Shown one piece after another: positions 12,401-27,400 of a DNA stretch of 64,000 nt. A model generated the notes under the pieces. That model did not search any database. It had not been told where the DNA came from and worked only from the letters and a program-made list of their open reading frames with translations. Source of the stretch: Prionace glauca (taxonomy: Eukaryota > Chordata > Chondrichthyes > Carcharhiniformes > Carcharhinidae); NCBI GenBank assembly GCA_037974335.1, contig CM075732.1, positions 100,213,789 to 100,277,788 on the forward strand, read 5' to 3'. Position 1 is the first letter of the stretch; every line of letters starts with the position of its first letter. Made by a program: the position numbers and the translations under genes.

Positions 12401-15400
12401 GAGGAACGCCGCAGTGACACACACTGATGTTCACTGGTCCCGGGAGCTACCTGGGAAAGATAGGGAGAGAGTTTTAACACAGGATACAGGGAATAACATA
12501 ACCCGGAGCCCAGGTTTCACTGAGCGATTCCAGTCTTCCAGACACACCTCCAATAACAGCTTCATTCTGACAATCACCATGGTGCAGCCCAGTGACACTG
12601 CCGTCTATTACTGCTCAGTGTGGGGAGATATCAGTGGCAATGGGACACAGCTGAATGTAACCAGTAAGTCCAGTTTACATAACAATCTCCTGAAGTCATC
12701 ACCACTTGTAACTGTGTGGGAAGTGAGTATGTGAGAAATATCACAAACCCCTGGGGTAAAGGGAACACATTAGAAAAATAGACTGGGTGATCTCATGCAC
12801 TTTTATCAAAGAATAAAAATTGTGCATCGCTCCTGATTTCTCAGTCTTCAATCCTTTGACATTTTCTCTGTTTCTCTGTTTCTGTTTGTTTCTAATCTTT
12901 CTCCCTCTCCTTTGTTTCCTCAGCTTTTTGTCAGAGTGCTGTCTCCAGCTGTTTCTGTTTTATATTCATTCTTGGTGGGCATTACTGGTTAGGGTCCATC
13001 CCTAGTTACCCTTCAGAAGGTGGTGGTGAAACAACCTCTTGATCTGTTGCAGCCCATGTGGTGTAGGTACATCCACAGTGCTGTCAGGATTGGAAATTCC
13101 AGGATTCTGACCCAGTGACAGTGAAGGAACGGTGATATATTTCCAAGTCAGGATGGTGAGTGACTGGGAGAGAAGCCTCCAGGTGGTGATGTTCCCCATG
13201 TGCCTGCTGCCCTTGTCCTTTTACAGTCAAAGTCATCGAGTTGTAGAGTCACAGAGAGCAGAAATGGTCGAGGTTATGGGTTTAGAAGGTTCTGTTAAAG
13301 GAGCCTTGGTGAGTTCTTGCAGTGCATCTTGTAGATGGGACACACGGCTGTCACTGTGTGTCCATGGTGGTGGGAGTGAATGTTTAATGTGATGGGTGGT
13401 GTCCCAATCAAACACATTGGCTTTGTTCTGGATGGTGTCAAGCTTCTTGAGTGTTATTGGAGCTGCACTCATCCAGGCAAGTGGAGAGTATTCCATTCCA
13501 TTCCTGACTTGTACCTTGTAGGTGGTGGACAGACTTTGGGCAGTCAGGAGGTGAGTTACCCTCTGCAGGATTCCCAGTCTCTGACCTGCCCTTGTAACCA
13601 TAGCTTTCACAGGGCTAGTCCAGTTCAGTTTCTGGTCAATGGTAACCCCCAGGATGTTGACAGTGGGGGATTCAGTGATGGAAATGCCATTGAATGTGAA
13701 GGGGTGATGGTTAGATCCTCTGTTTTTGGAGATGTTCATTGCCTGGCCCTTGTGTGGGGAAATGTTACCTTCCACATATCAGCCCAAGTCTGAATGTTGT
13801 CCAGGTCTTGCTGTGTGCAGGAACAGGCTGCTTCAGTAATGGAGGAGTAATGAATGGTCCAATCATTAATGAACATCCCCACTCCTGACCTTATGATGGA
13901 GGGAAGGTGATTGATGAAGCAGCTGAAGATGGTTGGGCCGAGGACACGACCCTGAGGAACTCCTGCAGTGATGTCCTGGAGCTGAGATTATTGACCTCCA
14001 ACCATCTTCCTTTGTGCCGGGTATGACTGTGGATGGAGAGGAATAGATGAGGAAAGCAGTGAGCCGAGCGGGATTCAGGGAATTAGGGGTTTCAGGGAAT
14101 ATGATGTAGGACATGAGAAATGAGCAGTGAAGCACTGGAGGCTGTGACCAGGGAGGAGGAATGGGTAAGATTTTGAGCTTGGCACAATGCGAGGTACCAG
14201 AAATAGGGAGAGTCTGAGGATGAGGAACATACATTAGCCGAGGCAACAATGCCCACGTCCTGGGAAAGACAATGCTTGAGGCTGGGATCTGTAGACTTAG
14301 CAGAGCGAAATTGCCTCTTTAGAATTGAGAGCCATGTGTTGGGTCATTTCATCTCCAGAAACAACTGTCTGGCTCTCTGTTCAATGTGCTAGTGTTGATG
14401 GAGTTATTAGATGGGCTTATTATGGATGCTTGGCTGAGTTCCAAAATGACTATGGAGCTAGTCAATTAGATAGTATTAACATGGTTTGAATGAAAGTGCT
14501 CCTATTTATGACAGGCATTTCGGAAGTTTCAGGATTTTCTTTTTTGTGGTTTTTCTATGCCTGTTTGTGTACTTGAACACAGTTAAGAGATGTTAAAAGG
14601 AGGAAATCTTTATACATTGATATTTATTTGACACTTTTCTGAGGTTGTAAGATGAGTAGTTTTTTTTTTCTGAAGCAGAATTTCAAAGCCTCTTTGCTCA
14701 TTGTGTCAGTTTCAGAAACATTTCAATGATTTCCCAGATGTGCTTGTAGCACATTGCTTCTATGTGTGGAGAATACTGGGAGAGTGGGTGTGGAGCATGC
14801 ATGGGGCAATGGAAGGGACATGGAGTTGCAGTAAGCATGAGGATCTGGAGGGATATGATGGGGCATGGAGGAGGCTTGAGGGTTATAAAGAAGAGTGGGA
14901 TCTTGGAATGAATTTCCACAGATCACTGAAGGGGGCAGGACAGGTCGATAATGGAGGGATAAGTTCCGGATCCCTGTGTCACTTTTTACCAATTCCCAAC
15001 AATCCCAGAAGGGCAAAATAGGCCTGATTGATAGGATGGGGTAAAGAAGAGGATTAGCAGCAGTAAATCAGCCCGTAATTATTATATAGGAAATTTTAAA
15101 CTTTATTCCTTTGCTTTCACCTTTTATTCATCTTTTTAAATGTCACACTGTAATTATTATACAGGAAATTTTAAACTTTATTCCTTTACTTTCACCTTTC
15201 ATTCATCTTTTTAAACAATAACTTGAGTTCTTCCGATAATCAGCTGTGAAGATTGTGAAGTTTATCCGTTCGATAGTTTGTTTTCTGTGGGTGGGAATGT
15301 GCACTGAATGGATAATATCAGCAAATTCTAGAACATTCAGCAGATCCCCTTTTGTCCCCTCATTCCCTCCCTCGTTGCAAACAACAATTTCCATGTTGGG

Positions 15401-18400
15401 AGATTGAGAGAATTCTCTGCAAATCATTACTGTAACCAGAAGAAGATTTCTAAAATGTTGCATTTCAAGTTCTATGATGTTTCTTTCTCAATATTAACAG
15501 CTCCATTGTCTGACCCAGTCCTCATGCAGTATCCAACAGTCAGCAAGGTGCCAGAGGGTCAGGCTGTCAACTTGCTGTCAATGTGCCATGTACAATGCCA
15601 GTGTGATTGACACTGATGTCCACTGGCATTACCAGAGAGCTGGCTACCACACTGAGTGGCTGATCAGCCAGTTTGTGAATGGCACCATTACCAAGTCCCG
15701 GGATTCCCACCACCGTTTCCAGCCTTCCCGGAATGTCGGCAGCAACAGCTACATTCTGACCATTGTGAATGTGACCCTCAATGATACAGCTGTGTACAGA
15801 TGTAGTGTGTGGAGCTACATCCATGGAGCAGGGACCCAGCTCAATGTCACTGGTAAGTCAATGCTGAGTGACTGGTGTGTGCCTGGAATGGAAGGAACAT
15901 AGAACATAGAACATTACAGCACAGAACAGGCCCTTCGGCCCACGATGTTGCGCCGACCAGTTTTTTTAAAAAAACACTGACCCACTAATCTAAACCAATC
16001 CCTTTTCATCCATAAACCTATCCACAGATCTCTTAAATACCCCTAAACTAGGCACATTTACAACTGCAGCAGGCAGGGCATTCCAGTCCCTCACCACCCT
16101 CTGGGTAAAGAACCTACCCCTGACATCCGTCCTATAACTACCCCCCCTTAATTTAAAGCCATACATTTGAAGCATACAGAATGGCAGAGTGCTCATCCAG
16201 ACCTTCATTCCAGTGATTGAATTAGGTTGGGCTGGTTCAGGAGTCAGGCCTGGAGGGACATGAGTGAGAAACTGAATCACAGAATGGCAGAGGAGACCAT
16301 TCGGCCCATCAGTTCCTCACCATCGCTCTGAGTGAACAACTCACCTCGTGCCATTCTCCTGCCTTCTCCCTGGAACCCTGAACATTTCCCCACTTTAGAT
16401 AACACCAGGTTAAAGTCCAACAGGTTTATTTGGTAGCACAGCTACTAGCTTTCGGAGCACTGCTTTTTCATTAGGTAAGTGAGAGTTCTGTTCATAAACA
16501 GGGTACATAAAGACACAAATTCAATTTACAAAGTAACGGTTGGTTTGCGAGTCTTTACAGGAAATCAAGTCTTAAAATCACTGACAATGTCAGTGGAGAG
16601 AGGGCCAAGCACAGGTTAAAGAGATAGAACATAGAACATAGAACATTACAGCGCAGAACAGGCCCTTCGGCCCACGATGTTGCGCCGACCAGTTACAAAA
16701 CAATGACCCACTAGCCTAAACCAATCCCTTTTCATCCATAAACCTATCCACAGATCTTTTAAACGCCCCCAAACTAGGTGCATTTACAACTGCAGCTGGC
16801 AGGGCATTCCAGTCCCTCACCACCCTCTGGGTAAAGAACCTACCCCTGACATCTGTCCTATAACTACCCCCCCTTAATTTAAAATCGTGCCCCCTCGTGT
16901 TAGCTTTCTCCATCCTAGGAAAAAGGCTATCACTATCTACCCTGTCTAAACCTCTAATCATCTTATATGTTTCAATGAGATCCCCTCTTAGCCGCCTTCT
17001 TTCCAGCGAAAACAACCCCAAATCACTCAATCTCTCCTCATAGGATCTCCCCTCCATACCAGGCAACATCCTGGTAAACCTCCTCTGCACCCTCTCCAAA
17101 GCCTCTACATCCTTCTTGTAATGTGGGGACCAGAACTGCACACAAAACTCCAAGTGCGGCCGCACCAGAGATGTGTACAGTTGCATCATGACGCTACGAC
17201 TCCTAAATTCAATCCCCCTACCAATAAACGCCAAAACTCCGTATGCCTTCTTAACAACTTTATCTACTTGATTCCCAACTTTCAGGGATCTATGTACACA
17301 TACACCTAGATCCCTCTGCTCCTCCACACTATTCAAAGTCCTCCCGTTAGCCCTATACTCAACACATCTGTTATTCCTACCGAAATGAATTACCTCACAC
17401 TTCTCCACATTAAACTCCATTCGCCACCTCTCAGCCCAGCTCTGCAACCTTTCTAAGTCATCCTGCAAACTATGACACCCTTCCTCACAATCTACCACAC
17501 CTCCGACTTTGGTGTCATCAGCAATGACAAGCAACTGTCATGATGTCTCCATCATGACAGTTATTGAGATTTTGCAAACCCAGGCAAGTCGTGGGGGTTC
17601 CAGACAGAGTGACATGAACCCAAGATCCCTGTTGAGACCGTGCTGATGTGTGCGGAACTTGGCTATCAGTCTCTGCTCAGCAATTCTGCGTTTTCGTGTG
17701 TTGTGAAGGCCACTTTGGAGAACGTTTACACGAAGATCAGAGGCCGAATGCCCGTGACCGCTGAAGTGTTCCCCAACAGGAAGAGAACAGTCTTGCCTGG
17801 TGATTGTCGAGTGGTGTTCATTCATCTGTCATCGTAGCGTCTGCATGGTCTCCCCAATGTACCATGCCTCGGGATATCCTTTCCTGCAAGTGTATATATC
17901 GTGTACCTGGTGGATTGTATTCTCACGTGAGATGATGGCATCCCTGTCGCGCATCCAGCATGTCTTGCAGAGGTTGCTGTGGCAGGGTTATATGGTGCCG
18001 TGGTCACTGTTCTCCTAAAGGCTGGGTAGTTTGCTGTAGACAATGGTCTGTTTGAGGTTGTGCGATTGTTTGAAGGCAAGAAGTCGGGATTTCAAAATCT
18101 CACTATCTGTCCTGGACCCAAACCATTCATTGTGTGAATCTGTCTCCACCACACTCTCAGACAGTACATTCCGGATCCTAACCACTCACTGTGTGAAAAC
18201 ATTTTACTTAATTTTGTTTTGATAAATTACTTTATTTTGATTCCCTGTGGTTCTCGATCCTTTCACAATGGGAGCAGTTTGTCCTGATCTCTCTGTCAGA
18301 CCTCCAGTGATTTTGAATGTGTCAAATTTGAAGAAATGAGAAAGGATCTAAAAAGAGTGGATTGGGACAGGCTGTTCTCTGGCAAGGATATGATTGGTAA

Positions 18401-21400
18401 GTGGGAGGCGTTCTCAAAATTTCTCCTCAAAAGGAGAAATTTTGAGAGTGCAGAGTTTGTATGTTTCTGTCAGGATTAAAGGCAAAGTAAATAAGAATAA
18501 GGAACCTTGGTTCTCGAGGGATATTGGAACTCTGATAAAGAAGAAGAGAGAGATGTACGACATGAATCGGCAACAGGGAACAAATAAGACACTCGAGGAG
18601 TTTAAAAAATACAAGAAACTATTTAAGAAGGAATGAGGAGGGCTAAAAGAAAACAAAAGATTGCTTTGGCAGTCAAGGTGAAGGGTAATCCTAAAAGCTT
18701 CTACAGGTATATTAACAGCAAAAGGATAGTAAGGGATAAAATTGGTCCTCTTGAAGATCAGAGTGTTCAGCATTGTCTGGAACCAAAAGAAATGGGGGAG
18801 ATATTAAATGGGTATTTTGCATCCGTATTTACTAAGGAAACTGGCATGGGGTCTACGGAAATAAGGCAAACAAGTAGGGAGGTCATGAAACCTACAGAGA
18901 TGAAAGGGGAGGAGGTGCTTACTGTCTTGAGACAAATCAGAGTAGATAAATCCCCAGGATCGGACAGGGTATTCCCTCAGACCCTGAAGGAGACTAGTGT
19001 TGAAATTGCAGGGATCTGGCAGATATATTTAAAATGTCGGTGTCCACGGATGAGGTGCCGGATGATTGGAGGATAGCTCATGTTGTTCCATTGTTTAAAA
19101 AAGGCTCAAAAAGTAATCCGAGAAATTATAGGCTGGTAAGTTTGACGTCAGTAGCAGGAAAATTATTGGAAGCAGTACTAAGAGATAGGATCTACAAATA
19201 TGGGATATGCTCGGCGTAACTTGTGGGCCAAATGGCCTGTTTGTGCTGTAGTTTTTCTATGCTCTATGTTCTATGTTCCAATACTTGGATGGACAGGGAC
19301 TTATTAGGGAGAGTCAACATGATTTTGTGTGTGGTAGGTCATGTTTAATCAATATATTAGAGTTTTTCAAGGAGGTTACCAGGAAAGTGGATGAAGGGAA
19401 GGCGGTGGATGTTGTTTACATGGACTTCAGTAAGGCCTTTGACAAGGTCCCGCATGGGAGGTTAGTTAGGAAGGTTCAGTCACTAGGTATACATGGAGAG
19501 GTAGTAAATTAGATTAGATATTGGCTTATTGGAAGAAGCCAGCGAGTGGTAGTGGAGGATTGCTTCTCTGAGTGGAGACCTGTGACTAGTGGTGTGCACA
19601 GGGATCAGTGCTGGGTACATTGCTGTTTGTCTTCTATACCGATGATCTGGATGATAATGTGGTAAATTGGATCAGGAAATTTGCTGATGATACAACGATT
19701 GGAGGTGTAGTGGACAGTGAGGAAGATTTTCAAAGCTTACAGAGGGATTTAGACCAGCTAGAAAAATGGGATAAAAATGGTTGAGGGATTTAACACAGAC
19801 AAGTGTGAGGTATTACACTTTGGAAGAAGAAATCAAGGTAGAACATACAAGGTAAATGGTAGGACACTGAAGAGTGCAGTAGAACAGAGGGATCTGGGAA
19901 TACAGGTACACGATTCCCGAAAAGTGATGTCACAGGTCGATAGAGGTCGTAAAGAGTGCATTTGGAACATTGGCCTTTATAAATCAAAGTATTGAGTATA
20001 AGAGTTGAAATGTTATGGTGAGGTTGTATCAGACATTGGTGAGGCTGAATTTAGAGTATTGTGTGCAGTCTTCGTCACCTAATTACAGGAAGGATAGTAA
20101 TCAGTTTGAAAGAGTGCAGAAAAGGTTTACAAGGGTGTTGCCGGGACTTGAGAAACTGAGTTACAGAGAAAGGTTGAATAGGTTAGGACTTTATTCCCTG
20201 GAGCGTAGAAGAATGAGGGGAGATTTGATAGAGGTGTATAAAATTATGATGGGTATAGATAGAGTGAATGCAAGCAGGTTTTTTCCACTGAGGCTAGGGG
20301 AGAAAAAAACCAGAGGATATGGGTTAAGGAGGAAAGGTTTAAAGGGAATATTAGGATGTCGTCTTCACACAGAGAGTGGTGGGAGTGTGGAATGAGCTGC
20401 CGGATAAAGTGGTAACATTTAAGAAAAACTTGGACAGGTACATGGATGAGAGGGATGTGGAGGGATATGGTCCAGGTACAGGTCAGTGGGACTAGGCAGA
20501 AAAATGATTTGGCACAGCCAAGAAGGGCTGTAGTGTTCTGTGGTTCGATGGTTCAAATCTCCTCTCCACCTTCTCTGCCCCATGGAAATCAGTCCTAATT
20601 TCTACAATCCTTCTCCAAAGCCCAGGAGACTGTGTGCTTTATTCACTGCTCTCTCCACCTGTCCTGTTAGCTTCAATGAATTATACATTCACACACTCAG
20701 CTGCCTCTGTTTCTGCGTCCCCTTTAGATTTGTAACCCTTATTTACATTGTCTCTTTATGTTCTTCCCACCGACATGTATCTCCTCACATTTCTCCATGT
20801 TGAACTTTATCTGCTCTCTGTCTGCCCACTCTAAAATTTTGTCTCTGTCCTGTTGAATTTCAAAATGATATTCCTCACAGTTTCCAAAATTCTCAAGTTT
20901 CAGATCACCCATAAATGTTGAAATTGTGCTCTGTACGCTAAGGTCTCGGTTATTCATGTATCTGAGGAAAAGCAAGATCCCAGCACTCAGCCCTGGGGAA
21001 CTCCACTGCAAATGATGGCTGATCTTGGGCTGCAACTCCATTCGCTGCCTGCTCACCGTACGGCCATAAGACCATCAGATATAGGAGCAGAATTAGGCCA
21101 CTCGGCCCATTGAGTCTGCTTTCCCATTCAATCATGGCTGATGGGATTTTATCCCCATTCTCCGGCCTTCTCCTCATATCCCCTGATCCCCTTATTGATC
21201 AATAACCTGTCTATTTCTGTGTTAAAGACACTCAATGACCTGGCCTCCACAACCCTGTGTGGCAATGAGTTCCACAGATTCCCCACTCTCTGGCTGAAGA
21301 AATTCCTTCTCATCTCAGTTTTAAAGGAGTGTTCCTTCACTCTGAGGTTGTGCCCTCGAGTTCCAGTCTCTCCCACCAGTAGAAACATCCTCTCCATGTC

Positions 21401-24400
21401 CACTCTATCTGGGCCTTTTTTTCATGACATCGACCTTTAGATATCATCAGCATCCTTTTGTTATATTTTAGACAGACAATGTCGGTTCCAAATCAATACT
21501 AACTTCAGCACATTGTCGATGGAAGAAATGTGCCCAACTTCAAGTTTAATTCCTGGGGTTGAAATTGCAGAGGTGCGTCTGCCAACTCCAGTTAAACCCC
21601 ATCTCTCTGTCACCGTATCTCTGAATTCCCCGACAGAGCAAAATCTCTCTATTCCAGCCTTAAATGTATTTAACAATGGAGCATCCACATCCCTCTGGGT
21701 GCAGCACTGGAGAGATGGTTGCTGAGTGAGTGAGGTTTGGTGAGTGTGGACAGGCAGGGGATCATTCCTCATCCTCCCAACTTCACACAAACAAGAGTTT
21801 GGAAGTTCTGGGATTTTTTTGAATGTTCCCCTGTGATTCTTTGGTATTGGTGCAAACTGCCATTGGATCAGGGGTCTCTGCCCTGCTGTACGACTGATCT
21901 TTGGACTTGTTTCAGATCCATAAAAAAAGGCAACAATGTTAGAGGAAGAAGCCATTCTGTGGCACTGGTCTTTCATTCCAGGCTGTTAACTTGCCCCGTT
22001 TGAAAGGGACAATTTTACCCGAATGTGTTCAGCAGAAACTGACGGAAACAGGTTCTGTCTGATTTTATTTCCATTCCGGTCGATGTACATTACTCAAACT
22101 GAAGCTGTAGTGTGTGTAACATTCTGATATTTTACAGAAGAGTCATCCTACAATAATCCCTGGATTTCAGATCGCGTTGTGTTAATCCTCGCTATCATTC
22201 TGTCCTTGGTTGTCTTGTTCTGTATTGCTCTGCTCACGGGTTATCTTGTGAAAAAGAGGTTCTGTTCAGCAAGGAACTCCACACCAAGGTAAATATGATT
22301 CATCTTGTGTCTGTTGCTGTAACTGGTCAGGGGCACTATTTTATAACTTGCTGCTTTTAGTGAGGAGTAACTTTTCCCTTGTAGTGTACAGTTCACGGGG
22401 AGTGACCTGCTACTGATGAGAGCCACACATGTCCAGATACTCAACTGGTGCCAGTCATGTCCAACTGTCACAGCATCACACTGACCCCAGCACTGACCAA
22501 CAGGCACCTTACTGCTGCTGAGAGTCAGGAAGGTTTGAACAGTTAAAGTACGAAACATCACCCTCAGGATATAAGTGCTGGATAATTCCCCACCGAGCCC
22601 ACCTAATGAACTCGATCAGAGCGCTGGTTTCATGCCTGTGTCTCACTAGCTGCACAGTCCCTCATGATGCTCAGACCAAGTGAGAACAGTTCGAATGGAC
22701 ACTCTGTGTAAGCAGCCTACTTCACCCTTTACCCTCCCCACAAGGAAACAATCCAATCATATTTACCCATCCTGATCAAGCTTCCCAGCATGCCTTCTGA
22801 TTTTGGTCAAATTCTTTGTGTTATTGCTAGAGCAAGTTCTGTTTATTTAGGGAATGAACCGATCGATCTTGTTCATCCGTGAAATCTTCCATAAAAAACT
22901 CAGATGGGAAATCCATGTTGAAAAATCTAAACAGTATCTCCACCCAGAGTGTGAATATTACAGCGCTGTTCTGTGGTAAAGCCTCAATGAAGCTAATGTG
23001 TGGCATTTCTTTAGGGTTCCTGATGGAGACCAGAACACTGTGTACGCAACTGTGATTAGTAAGTAAACTAATTCAATCATTATTGCAAAGTTTGGCAGGA
23101 ATTACTCTCAATCCCAGATGTCCCTTTGATGTTGATAGTTTTGTGATGTAATTAACTTGCTAATAATTTGACCAATTCATTGTCTGACTGACAGAATTTC
23201 CTGTTAAAGGTTGTAAATCTACATCCTACAGAATGAAGATGGCAGGAGACTGCCCCCAGCCTTGTCGCTGCACTGTGAAACAACCCCTCAGTCTGGCAAT
23301 GCTGCAGCCAGTGGCTCCAAAGAGATAGAAACTTCCAGAAAGGAACAGCCTCCTCTGTGTCACCAGCATGTAGTGATCATGCCTTTGTAGATGGAGCACA
23401 TTGTCCGTTCACAGAGGGATTGCTCGGGATAGAGAAGGTTCAGATCTGACCCAGTAAAGAGTTTAAAGATGGTGAGGTTTTGATAGAGAGAAAATCTATT
23501 CCCTCTGGTGAACGGATCAGTAACCAGCGATCATCGATTTCAAATCACTGGGTAAAGATCTAGAGGACGGATGGGGAGAAATGAGAGTTGTCGGGATGTG
23601 GAATACTCGAGCTGGGAATGTGGTGGAAGCTGATTCCAGAAATAATGGGAAAAGAGAGTTGGACAAGTGCTGGAGGATGAGGAATTTCCAGGATTGTGGA
23701 TAAAAAAGCAGGAATGTGGGATGAAGCACAATGGCTCTATTAATGAGATAGTACATGCTGAATGGGGAGAATGGCCTCCTCCTGTTGTGTGAGATTCTGA
23801 TTTGGATGATGAGTTTTTGAAGACAGTACAGCTGATGGAGAATAATCCCCATCTCCCCCATTAGCTTCACTCTGAGAAAACTGCCCAAGGTGACATGGGC
23901 ATTTTTCAATCGCTCTCATTCCAAGTTTAAAAAGCTCCATCTTTCCGTGGATCTATTCGGGAGTAACATCGTTGTGTTTCCTTTTAGATAAAACCCAGCG
24001 CAGCAAACGAGGAGCAGCTTCTTCTGCCTTGGTAAGGAAATGTCCTCCAGCTGTTGTGTTTTACTGTATTTTTCATACTTCAGCTTTGCAAACTGCTTCC
24101 AAAATAGGCAACACATTGTATTCCACAGGAGCACCATCCATATTACTGTAAGAATGACAAATCATTGCAGTGTTCCAGACAGGAGAGTGAGAACAACCTG
24201 CACTGAGTTCCCCACACCACCTGTCTGTCAGCAGAAACACTTTTCAATTCTTTTTGAAGAATGTGGCGGCACCTTTTCCAAATCCTTTGGTTTGTGTGAA
24301 CCAATTTCCGAAGAAACTGCAGGAAACTCGAGTTATCATTAACTCCGAAAGTTAACTTCAACCTGGAGAGGAATGTTCACAACTTCCCATTCCACCGCGC

Positions 24401-27400
24401 CCACCCTCACACCCGCCCTCACGCCCACCCTCACACACACCCACAACCCCCAGACACACGCCCTCACACACACCCTTGCAAGCGCCCTCACATTCACCCG
24501 CACATATACCCTCACACACATCCTCACACACATTTACACACACTCACACACACCCTCACATATACCCACACATCTTCACACACAAACCCTCACACACATT
24601 CATCCACACACACACACACCCTCATGCATAGACACTCATAAAGACATCCTTATACAGTCACACACACCCTCACACTCACCCTTGCAGACACACCTTCTCA
24701 GACGCACACTCACACACACCCTAACACCCACCCTCACATACCTTCTCACACCCACACCCTCACACACATCCTCACACACACCCTCAGATAAACACACATC
24801 CTCACACACATACACACATACACCCTGACACTCACACACCCTCATGCATGCACACACTGAGGGTCTTGTGTCATGAACTCATTGCCTCGACTGACTCTCT
24901 AACTCTGCTGGAACGATGAGCTTATCAGTTCCAAATGGCCATCCACGGTCCCCTTTTGAAATGGACTCAGGGGGTCCGAGCTGTGAGTCCGTTAGCAGCT
25001 CTTTGGCACAATGAGTTTGGATGTGTGAGTCTCCTGGTTTCATGATTACAGGGGGTCTGTACAATGAAATGAGAGATTCCACAGGCTGAGGAAATATATT
25101 TTTCCTTGTACCTCCTGGGGAGCTTCAGAACAAAGGGCAAACTATGTAGTCGTGTGACTAGTAGCAGCCATCTTCTTGATCGCAATAAGGACAAAGATTG
25201 AACGTACTTTCTGTGACTTTGTGCCCGCATTCACTGTGAGCGCAAACAGCAAAATCTTGTGAGAGTCGGAAACGAGAATCTCACTGGTGATTTTCGCCAC
25301 CCCGGACCGGTGATGTAATGATGTGCCCTCCCAAAAAGGGAACCTCATTTCAATAAATGATAATATCATGAAAAGTTTCCCCTCCTGTCACGATGGTGAG
25401 ATTTACAGCAGCTATTGAACACAATGTGAACCGGGTGAAGGGAACCCACTGGGGCCACACAGGTAGGTTAAGCCCCCCGGGTGGGGGAGAGGGACATGCC
25501 CGGTCAGTACCCTGGCATTGCCCCCGGCACTGGAGGGTGCCCGATCCTCGAGATGCTGAGTTGCTGCTGGGGTCGGTGAATCAGAGATCGCCCCGCCGAC
25601 AATTTATTGTGGGCTTCAGTCTCTGGTTGATTTTCTTTGCTGGACTTTACAGCAGAGAAAGTTTCTGTTGCTGTCAGCACCTTCAACACCACTTCTCCCA
25701 CCCACTATCCCTCCTTCCCGATTTCCAGGAAAATCTCACCCAGAGCCTATTACAGGGTCTGGAAGAAAATAATCAAGGATTAGAATGATAAAAAATTATT
25801 TTCTTATTCATTATCTGACAACATGTTGCACATTGAGACATTCTCTCACACATTGCATCATTAAGATGACTCATTGACTTGTATAAGCACCCATTAAAAA
25901 TAAATTTCAGTCAATTGTACAAGACATTGGTAAGGCCAAACTTGGAATTCCAATTCTGGTCACCCTATCATAGAAAGGATATTATTAAACTAGAAAGAAT
26001 GCAGAAAAGATTTACTAGGATGCTACGAAGGTTTGATGGCTTGAGTTATAAGGAGAGGCTGGATAGACTGGATAGAAGGAGCAGCTATTGCGGGTCTGTG
26101 ATAAGTATATCCCTGTCAGGCAAGGAGGATTTGGTAGGCCCAGGGAACCGTGGTGCACCAAAAAAGTTGATTCGTTGGTTAGGAAGAAAAAGGAGGCTTA
26201 TGTTCGGATGAGGCTTGAGGGCTCAGGTAGTGCATTAGAAAGTTTTAGATTGGCTAGGAGGGAGTTGAAGAGGGAGTTAAGAAGGGCCAAAAGAGGGCAT
26301 GAGATGATTTTGGCTGATAGGATTAAGGAGAACCCTAAGGCGTTTTACAGGTATGTCAAGAACAGAAGGTTGGTTAGGACAAGATTAGGGCCAGTTACAG
26401 ACAGTAGAGGGAAGTTGTGTGTGGAACCGGAGGAGATTGGAGAGGCGTTGAACCAATATTTCTCTTCGGTGTTCACGCAAGGGGACAGGAATGTAGCTGA
26501 GGAGGACACTGGGGTGCAGGGGTGTGAAATAGATAGTATTGCAGTTGATACGGGGGATGTGCTGGATATTTTAGAGGGTTTGAAAATAGATAAGTCCCCT
26601 GGTCCAGATGGGATTTACCCTAGGATTCTTTGGGAGGCAAGAGGGGTGATTGCGGAGCCTCTGGCTCTGATCTTCAGGTCGTCGTTAGTCTCTGGTATTG
26701 TACCAGAAGATTGGAGGACAGCAAATGTTGTCCCATTGTTTAAGAAGGGGAGAAGGGACTTCCCTGGGAATTATAGACCGGTGAGTCTTACTTCTGTGGT
26801 GGGTAAGGTTTTGGAAAGGATTATTAGAGACAGGATTTATAGTTATTTGGAAAGTAATGAGTTGATTAGAGATAGTCAGCACGGTTTTGTAGCGGGTAGG
26901 TCATGCCTTACTAACCTTATCGAGTTCTTTGAGAAAGTGACCAAAGAGGTGGATAGGGGTAAGGCAGTTGATGTGGTGTATATGGATTTTAGCAAGGCGT
27001 TTGATAAGGTTCACCATGGTAGGCTTCTGCAGAAAATGCAGATGTATGGGATTGGGGGTGATCTAGGTAATTGGATCAGGAATTGGCTAGCAGATAGGAG
27101 ACAGAGAGTGGTGGTTGATGGGAAATATTCGTCATGGAGTTCGGTTACAAGTGGTGTGCCTCAGGGATCTGTTTTGGGGCCACTGCTGTTTGTAATTTTT
27201 ATTAATGATCTGGATGAGGGTATAGTTGGGTGGATTAGTAAGTTTGCTGATGACACCAAAGTCGGAGGTGTGGTAGATTGTGAGGAAGGGTGTCATAGTT
27301 TGCAGGATGACTTAGAAAGGTTGCAGAGCTGGGCTGAGAGGTGGCGAATGGAGTTTAATGTGGAGAAGTGTGAGGTAATTCATTTCGGTAGGAATAACAG

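Noticed and set aside
8300-12700. Recombination signal sequences beside the V exons (rearranging locus)
   Set aside because: No CACAGTG heptamer with ACAAAAACC nonamer is seen next to the FR3 ends. The J-like strand is already continuous with V and followed directly by a splice donor.
24360-24870. His/Thr-rich and Val/Cys-rich open frames
   Set aside because: Simple CA-rich repeat read in different frames.
25393-25788. 131-codon open frame as a gene
   Set aside because: No family match I recognise, no plausible splice partners, located in a receptor intron.
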